From contig NZ_SPPC01000001.1 of the NCBI RefSeq assembly GCF_004570975.1, positions 1 to 64,000 on the forward strand: DNA of 64,000 bases, given 5' to 3'. This document shows positions 63,548 through 64,000 of this stretch, in pieces. Made by a program: the position numbers and the translations under genes. The DNA is from Barnesiella sp. WM24. GTDB taxonomy: Bacteria > Bacteroidota > Bacteroidia > Bacteroidales > Muribaculaceae. Positions within the stretch are counted from its first letter, which is position 1. Every line of letters begins with the position of its first letter. The notes beneath the pieces were generated by a model. The model ran no database searches. It was given only the letters and a program-made list of their open reading frames with translations, and was not told the DNA's origin.

Positions 63548-64000
63548 TGAGACTGATTGTGGCTGCAATTACATTTCTGGTGTCGTACTATGCCGTTACG
63601 ATAAACGCGGCGACACCTATCTGTGGCGATGTCGAAGTCGGCATCGACAGGATGTATGAGTTTGTAAAGACCCACAATGAAAATTTTCCCCGCGAAATTG
63701 CCGAGGCTTACTATCACATCGGGAAGAAATATGGCGTCAGGGGCGACATTGCCCTGTGTCAGGCGATACTTGAGACCGGATGGTTCCGCTTTTCCGATGA
63801 TACGGCAGTCACGTCAGACCAATACAATTTCTGCGGACTCGGCGTGACAGCCAAGAAAGAACGCGGTCACGCCTTTGACAGCATAGAGGCAGGTGTCACG
63901 GCACAGATACAGCACCTCTTTGCCTATGGCAGCAGCGACAACCTGCCTGACGGCGAAGAAATAATCGACCCGAGATTCTCCTATGTAAGCCGGGGCTCGG
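63547..64000 (+). CDS. Glucosaminidase-domain protein (truncated by window edge)
   Basis: The ATG at 63547 shares a base with the preceding stop (TGATG) and the frame stays open to the edge, giving at least 151 residues. A signal peptide (cut near INA-ATP) is followed by a lysozyme-like/glucosaminidase domain: REIAEAYYHIGKKYGVRGDI, CQAILETGWFRF with the likely catalytic Glu, and YNFCGLGV. It would cleave peptidoglycan glycans outside the cytoplasmic membrane. The 3' end is outside the window. Confidence 0.85.
   Translation, partial: MRLIVAAITFLVSYYAVTINAATPICGDVEVGIDRMYEFVKTHNENFPREIAEAYYHIGKKYGVRGDIALCQAILETGWFRFSDDTAVTSDQYNFCGLGVTAKKERGHAFDSIEAGVTAQIQHLFAYGSSDNLPDGEEIIDPRFSYVSRGS

Overview
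The window is a 64 kb chromosomal segment of a Bacteroidota bacterium, most likely order Bacteroidales and plausibly a Muribaculaceae-type gut commensal; the family is inference. The evidence is the recurrent TAnnTTTG -7 promoter boxes, gldB, an ECF sigma gene with a small conserved ORF beside it, a dnaA neighbourhood with an MCE/MlaD protein and an amidase, B12-dependent ribonucleotide reductase, an SDR-type mannonate oxidoreductase beside uxuA, and the gene families throughout. No tRNA, rRNA, CRISPR, IS element or prophage was recognised.

Layout. 0-4.6 kb: a secreted protein, prmA and an ABC-2 exporter pair. 4.6-9.4 kb: complete leuACDB operon behind a promoter embedded in a long palindrome. 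9.4-19.5 kb: a seven-gene co-directional block of envelope proteins: a CHASE2 membrane sensor without an output domain, a FecR-like protein, a beta-propeller/OmpA-like protein, a TPR-caspase (C14) protein, a DUF4384 protein, a small exported protein and an exported transglutaminase-like cysteine enzyme. This is the best candidate for an undescribed system: two exported Cys-His enzymes with a membrane sensor and scaffold proteins, and a module apparently shared between the propeller and caspase proteins. 19.5-23.3 kb: ClC channel, polyprenyl glycosylphosphotransferase and Sua5 on the minus strand. 23.4-30.6 kb: uvrA, an outer-membrane-like protein, a holin-X/YtxH envelope cluster and the mannonate (glucuronate) pathway pair.

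30.6-35.5 kb is a polysaccharide island. Two arrays of a ~199 bp tandem repeat carrying inverted REP-like hairpins each precede a nearly identical promoter/leader and then a different glycosyltransferase (a GT4 and an AT-rich DUF5672 protein). Gene-end remnants show that a tandem duplication was followed by replacement of one glycosyltransferase body. A GT9 heptosyltransferase-like gene closes the island.

35.6-64 kb is mostly housekeeping: folC, a split chromate transporter, malQ with two starch-binding domains, nrdJ, a nitroreductase, an M16 protease, dnaA with an AT-rich upstream region, mlaD-like, an amidase, gldB, an ECF sigma factor, an Nfn-type transhydrogenase pair, a DAACS symporter, GtrA, TRIC, nth, pheS, tilS, an acyl-CoA synthetase and a truncated glucosaminidase gene at the right edge. 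Start sites were refined where Bacteroidota promoter boxes or terminators exclude the longest ORF (gene 1, leuA, sua5, folC, gldB, pheS, tilS, acyl-CoA synthetase and others).
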